Below, in pieces: positions 60,601 to 64,000 of a stretch of DNA of 64,000 nucleotides. The notes under the pieces were generated by a model. It did not search any database. It saw only the letters and a program-made list of their open reading frames with translations, and was not told the DNA's origin. A program made the position numbers and the translations under genes. The first letter of the stretch is position 1. The number at the start of each line of letters is the position of its first letter. The stretch covers positions 124,001-188,000 of the forward strand of contig JAGFBZ010002252.1 of the NCBI GenBank assembly GCA_018398805.1, written 5' to 3'. Source of the stretch: Hirundichthys speculiger (Eukaryota > Chordata > Actinopteri > Beloniformes > Exocoetidae).

Positions 60601-62000
60601 GCCAGAATAAAGTGCTCGTTCCATGCAGAGAAAACCGGACTGTTTCTTTTGTTGTTGTTAGCATGTTAGCCGCTAATTACGAGCCAAAAATAGCACAATA
60701 CCAGCAGTTTGTTTACTACGGTTCAGAGACCAGAGGCTGTGAAGGAAACAGAAAGACCACAGTTGAGCCTTTGTCTTGTTTCACTGCAGTGCCTCGCTAC
60801 TTTTTTGCGGTTTTTAAACATATTTTAAACACATTATTTAGTCCCGGGGAGCTCCCGTTCGCGGATTTTGATTTTCGCGTTGGAGGAGCGCCTGTCCCTA
60901 TAACTGCGAATAATAATAATCACTATATAGATAATGAACAGAGTCAAGAGCCCTAACTTGTGATTAGACAAGGTGTGACTGATGAGATGTGAGTGCACGT
61001 TGTGCTCAGGGATGTTGGACAAACACTTGACCCATAGAATCAGAAAATGATTAATATCATCAACATGGTTGGAATTACGGGGGAGCTAAGGGGAGCTCGG
61101 GGGGGACATGAGCTCCTCTGAGAGCCTGCCCTGAGACATTCAGGGGGAGCTCTAAAGAATTGTCCACTTTAAGATATATTTTATTTTCACTACATTGAGG
61201 TTCCTGAAATAAAAATAATTAACATGTCAAGGCTGTGTGTGTTTATGTGCTATTTAATGTTCAATATTTCTAAACATTTGCCTCAACTAGTTAACATAAT
61301 TCCATATATTCCTGTTATAACCGTGGCGACGCTGGAGGAGAATTGTTAGATTTACGTAGCCGCACATGAACTCCTCATTAGTGAATGGGTGGACTGGGGG
61401 GATTTTTGATGGTATACTGTATTTGAAATTGAAGGAATCAACGCAAATGATATTTGGCTTATCCTCAAATTATATTGAAACTGTCCAAACGGAAACAGCC
61501 AAGTCTCGGACAGTTTGGATTTTTGAAGTAAACGAAGACAACAGCCATGTTTAGTACTGACAACAGTGCAAGTGGACCGACTACTTCAGCTAGAGGTCGG
61601 TCTGGCTTTGGTCCGATTTATCAAACTGTATTTTTATGATTTATGTTCCCAAACTAAGACGCTGGTATTGTTTTATTGAAAATCACTTGAAATCACTGGG
61701 TCTCTGTAAAGCGCCTAGAGACAACTGACATTGTAACAGACGCTGTACAAATAAAGTTGAATTGAATTGAATATCAGAGCTTGTTTCAGCACCATGCATA
61801 GCGCTGATAGATGTGTGTGCGTTGTTTGCTGAAATAACTGCCCTTAATAAGAACACATAAACTTTTTTACTGTTGTTGAATGAGTTTTAGTCAATGTGCT
61901 TGACTGTGTTTCCTAATTATGTTTTAATGCTTCATTGAGCTGTTTTAAAGATGAAATTCTATTTTTACTCGAAGACAGACAATAATCTATCTATCTATCT

Positions 62001-62034
<34 letters not shown>

Positions 62035-63550
62035 CCGTCCGTCCGTCCGTCCGTCCGTCCGTCTTTCCATCCGTCTATCTATCTATCTATCTATCTGTCT
62101 ATCTGTCTGTCTGTCTGTCCGTCCGTCTATCTATCATACCATATTGTCATTTGTCAGGATTGTGCGGACTGGAGCTTGGAAAATGGCCCTGGCTGTTTTA
62201 AATTGGTGGGGAAATGTCTCTGGTGGCCCACTTCCTTTGAGTTAATGCAATTCTGACATAAAGGTGATGATAACCAAAGACATGGAGAGATGTCTTTTGG
62301 CCAGATCTTATGATGGCTGCAGCCCTAATATGTTTGACGGATGCAATTGTTTTCCTGTTAAATAAACTACAGTTTGCTTTTGAAATGTAGTTTATCGAAC
62401 TAGTTATTGTGTTTAATATATTTATATCTGTGAAATAAATTCCTATTAGACAGTAACGTTTAAAATGTAGTTACTTATCTGGGATACTTGAGAGGGTAGA
62501 AGTGGATGAAATATTCAGAAAGGTCTAAATAGCCTAAAGTTTTGTGCCAAGATGAAGAAATCAATGCTATGAAAAGAAAATGTTATGACATTCTTTTTTT
62601 TTTAATTCAATAATTTCTTAAATTTATAATGGGTCTTATATTTGGGCAATTGTTTACTTTTTCAATTATTAAACAAAATGCATGTTTCAGAATAAGAAAT
62701 CAAATTTTTTGTGGTGTTTTTATTTTCTTGCTATAAAAGTAAATTAAGTCCTTGCGGCAGGAAAGACAGCATCTGCTTTCCTGAGCTGACAGACAGTGTG
62801 AATGTGTTATTGGCGGCACTCTGATAGTGATATGCGCATGTGCACATGGGAAAGTCATGGTGCGCACTGTAAAATAGGGCTCCCCCAAGGGTCACTGAGT
62901 AATTCCAACCCTGATCATCAAAAACATCAGTGACGGGATGTTCTGTCACACAACAGCATTTGCTTTTGTTCGGTCTCTTGCTTGATCCTTCTCTTGGTTT
63001 ATATACTTTCGTTATGACATGCTTGGGCCTTTTAGTCACTTCTATCCACTGCAGCTCCGTAGGAGTTAGTTTCATTGGTGTTCATATGTAACACAGAGCC
63101 GTAAGGACATGTGTATTTGTTGCAGGAGACGACTGGGACGGGAGTCCAAAGCTTTACAGGTGGTAGGAATGGAAAACCATGACAGCTAGACGAAATGACA
63201 CTAAAGTGTGTATTTAAACACGACGAAACTGCCTTGTGTCGCTTTTAAAAACCAACTTTAAATCGATCATCTCAAGAATTGATCCCACGCAGCAGATGCT
63301 CAGAGCAGCATTCCTATATACGAGTTTAGGCTCGTCTGCGTTCGTCAACACCAAGCACTCATGTTCAAATTTTTTCTCCTCTCTTGACAGCGTCACATTG
63401 ACAACTGGACAGTATGCCAACGCCACCTTGAGTATTACGCCACCTGCCAGCACGCAGTCGGGCACCGACGTCACTCTGACAATTGAAGCCAAGTCGGCGA
63501 GTGGCGAAGACTCCAACTACGTGGTCCTGAGATTGTCTGTTATCACCAAG
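48651..63550 (+). CDS. vwa7: von Willebrand factor A domain-containing protein 7-like (16 coding exons, 3' end off window)
   Basis: This is a secreted or surface VWA protein; its cellular function is poorly known. Coding exons: 48651-48833, 49718-49854, 49977-50121, 50533-50626, 50873-51001, 52883-53069, 54008-54177, 54351-54463, 54558-54674, 54752-54925, 55011-55143, 55222-55374, 56905-56997, 57099-57370, 57486-57620, 63391-63550; all phases agree. Residues 1-21 form a signal peptide. Hallmarks shared with human VWA7 are DFYSHSNWVELG, a CSDC...CP motif, GKCSHGG, RGGISKD and a VWA domain whose MIDAS reads DTTGS at about residues 307-311. GGDDFPEMCLSGLQLAL and IYVFTDA follow. A polybasic RRRRR lies at 435-439. 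About 798 codons are present, against 891 in human; the C-terminus lies beyond 64000. Oddities are a GC donor after 54177 and a one-base excess near 57579 causing a stop at 57588. Confidence 0.9.
50200..50520 (-). mobile_element. Tc1-like remnant in vwa7 intron
   Basis: The sequence tttcatcagaccacaggaca, followed by cgtctccaaaa and gagcggcctttcagcccatg plus ttggtacagg, belongs to a fish Tc1 transposase read in antisense. It ends about 15 bp before the exon starting at 50533. Confidence 0.6.
51104..52230. mobile_element. hAT element in vwa7 intron; TSD AGTCACAG
   Basis: Perfect duplications AGTCACAG lie at 51096-51103 and 52231-52238. The ends are CTAGGGACGCATGATAAC and the complement GGGGGTGCACGATAACTATC. 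It is an inverted copy of the family at 229-1448, with the same BED remnant near 51690-51850 on the minus strand. Confidence 0.9.
52311..52614. mobile_element. 304-bp hAT MITE; TSD TTCTACAT
   Basis: The duplication TTCTACAT (52303-52310 and 52615-52622) is perfect. The ends are CAGTGGTTCTCAAAC and ...AGTTTGCACACCACTG. The subterminal gtaccacc repeats are inverted. Confidence 0.93.
53095..53920. mobile_element. MITE with CAGGGGTGTCCAACTCC-type end, carrying another hAT
   Basis: The left arm gtcctggagggccgctg and the right arm ggccctctgggactggagtt, then ggacacccctg, are inverted. The body contains gattcaaatgaatggatcac and gaatcaggggtgctgaagca, as in the copy at 33306-33497. The interior is interrupted at 53138-53735. 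Confidence 0.7.
53138..53735. mobile_element. 598-bp hAT MITE nested in another MITE; TSD TCTTAGAA
   Basis: Perfect duplications TCTTAGAA lie at 53130-53137 and 53736-53743. The ends are TAGGGGTGTCAGTG and ...GTGTTTGACACATGTG. The subterminal gagggccacat and gggccacaaaaatg stretches are characteristic of this family. Confidence 0.9.
54178..54179 (+). other. vwa7: GC splice donor in vwa7
   Basis: The exon ends cccag|gcatga. Continuing phase-1 into the next exon (54351) restores the conserved DP-x-FGP segment. No GT donor gives a correct phase before the in-frame TAG at 54219-54221. Confidence 0.75.
55456..56570 (+). mobile_element. hAT element of the TAGGGCTGGGCAA family in vwa7 intron
   Basis: The ends TAGGGCTGGGCAAGGTAACG and ...CGTTGCCCAGCCCTA are perfect inverted repeats over about 12 bp. 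The flanking octamers do not match well (CTAATTAG, ATAAATAC). It is the most complete copy of this family here and includes the internal finger remnant. Confidence 0.85.
58405..59469 (+). mobile_element. hAT element with ZBED1-like finger; TSD CTTTAAAC
   Basis: The duplication CTTTAAAC (58397-58404 and 59470-59477) is perfect. The ends are TAGGACTGTCAAAGTTAACG and ...GACTGACAGCCCTA. At 58829-58960 an ATG opens METEKGLMNGKFSFKVLPDG, followed by ICIYCRCELSYHR, a BED-type finger start. It is a distant relative of the TAGGGCTGGGCAA family. Confidence 0.92.
60272..60920. mobile_element. pogo/Tigger-like MITE remnant
   Basis: It begins acagtgatccctcaccaatt, with a nearby ttcacggatttttc. Toward the other end is gttcgcggattttgattttc, then gcgttggaggagcgcctgtc. 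These are Tigger-like termini. The interior includes the segment shared with 5655-5960. Its boundaries are approximate. Confidence 0.6.
61064..62913 (+). mobile_element. 1.85-kb hAT carrying an L2-type tail; TSD ATCATCAA
   Basis: The perfect duplication ATCATCAA (61056-61063 and 62914-62921) encloses ends CATGGTTGGAATTAC and GTAATTCCAACCCTG. Inside is an L2/SINE-like tail (gtctctgtaaagcgcctaga to ttgaattgaattgaa at about 61770) and a CTGT/CCGT/CTAT microsatellite (61985-62137). A truncated copy lies at 8595-9916. A 62-codon ORF (61366-61554) has the same translation in both copies; it resembles nothing I know. Confidence 0.9.
61985..62137. repeat. Compound tetranucleotide microsatellite
   Basis: Blocks of CTAT, CTGT and CCGT, longer than the matching tract at 8920-8982. 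Confidence 0.9.
62922..63390. other. vwa7: vwa7 intron, nothing further recognised
   Basis: Unique-looking intronic sequence up to the acceptor ctcttgacag at 63381-63390. Confidence 0.5.
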
Positions 63551-63707
63551 GTAAAGAGAAAACGGCGCCTTCGTGGCATCAGTGAATGCACGGCCGGAGA
63601 GCGTTGGTGGACTGAGAATTTGGGCCGCGATCTTTGTGTGAAAGCGGCTTAATGGGGTGAAGTTGTTTTGCAAAGACGGCAGCAAAAGGCGGATCGTGTG
63701 TTTGGAG

Positions 63708-64000
63708 CAGGGTTATAATAGTTTCGGATTTTCCATTAGTTTTAGTTTTTATTTAGTTTTTAGTTTAGTTTTTCAAATTCAGTTAGTTTTAGTTTGTTTT
63801 TAGAGCAGTTTTGCTAGTTTTTATTCGTTTTTGTTTTGAAATATTGAATATATCCTGCGTATTTACTGACCAGCAGCTATCTGGTCTCCGTGGAAACAGT
63901 CCATTATAGTTGCTGTTTTCTCCCGTTCCTTCCCAACGCTGACTGGCCTGCAGCTGTAGCTTCTCTTTCCAGGGGGCTAGCTTCAGGCTAGTTTATCCAG
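63708..64000 (+). mobile_element. hAT element, CAGGGTTATAATAG family, cut by window edge
   Basis: The end CAGGGTTATAATAG at 63708 is followed by tagttttagtttttatttag repeats, as in the element at 13428-14778. The other end and TSD lie outside the window. Confidence 0.8.

Noticed and set aside
63236..63652. 138-codon ORF as a separate gene
   Set aside because: Only 63391-63550 is coding, as a vwa7 exon bounded by AG and GT; the rest is intron read-through.

Overview
This is a stretch of a ray-finned (teleost) fish genome. The host genes are widely spaced and intron-rich, and most of the DNA between and inside them is transposon-derived. The teleost call rests on three things. The three recognisable host genes read as vertebrate orthologues. 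The repeats are of fish type: L2 LINE tails ending in TTGAAT repeats, Tc1 elements of the Sleeping Beauty group, a tRNA-derived SINE, and many hAT elements. There are no bacterial operons, rRNA genes or CRISPR arrays.

Host genes. (1) The first two coding exons of exosc9 (exosome subunit RRP45) lie on the minus strand at 1955-2533; the gene continues off the left edge. (2) ptgdr2 (prostaglandin D2 receptor 2, CRTH2/DP2-like) has a complete single-exon coding region at 28754-30124 on the minus strand, with a probable 5'UTR exon near 34600. (3) A vwa7-like gene (secreted or membrane-anchored von Willebrand factor A domain protein) runs on the plus strand from a TATA promoter at 47161 and leaves the window on the right. 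Sixteen of its coding exons can be placed. It has one GC donor splice site and one apparent +1 frameshift in exon 16. (4) A 153-codon ORF of unknown family (46098-46559, minus) lies head to head with vwa7. (5) A 188-codon ORF of unknown family begins at 4540, behind a remarkable cluster of perfect inverted repeats. Two insertions interrupt it, yet its reading frame is otherwise intact to a stop at 5628.

Layout. 1-1870: L2 LINE tail split by a hAT element, both in exosc9 intron 2. 1955-2700: exosc9 exons and promoter. 3500-5630: hAT MITEs, palindrome cluster and broken ORF. 5650-8030: small repeats. 8031-11439: L1 insertion with target duplication, internally deleted together with part of a hAT. 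12300-15180: Tc1 remnant, hAT-in-hAT nest, SINE. 17930-22877: near-autonomous hAT with a ZBED-type transposase, then a BED-bearing hAT remnant. 26783-27566: hAT. 28754-34700: ptgdr2 and its TE-filled intron. 35704-38140: Tc1 containing a hAT containing a hAT MITE. 38371-40700: Sleeping Beauty-type Tc1 remnant containing a pogo/Tigger pseudogene. 41040-45778: hAT, L2 and BED-bearing hAT. 46098-64000: orphan ORF and vwa7 with transposon-filled introns.

The strongest general signal is hAT activity. At least sixteen insertions can be delimited to the base by a perfect 8-bp target-site duplication, so their order of arrival can be read from the nesting. Several unrelated non-autonomous hAT families have kept the exon that encodes the BED zinc finger and lost the catalytic part.
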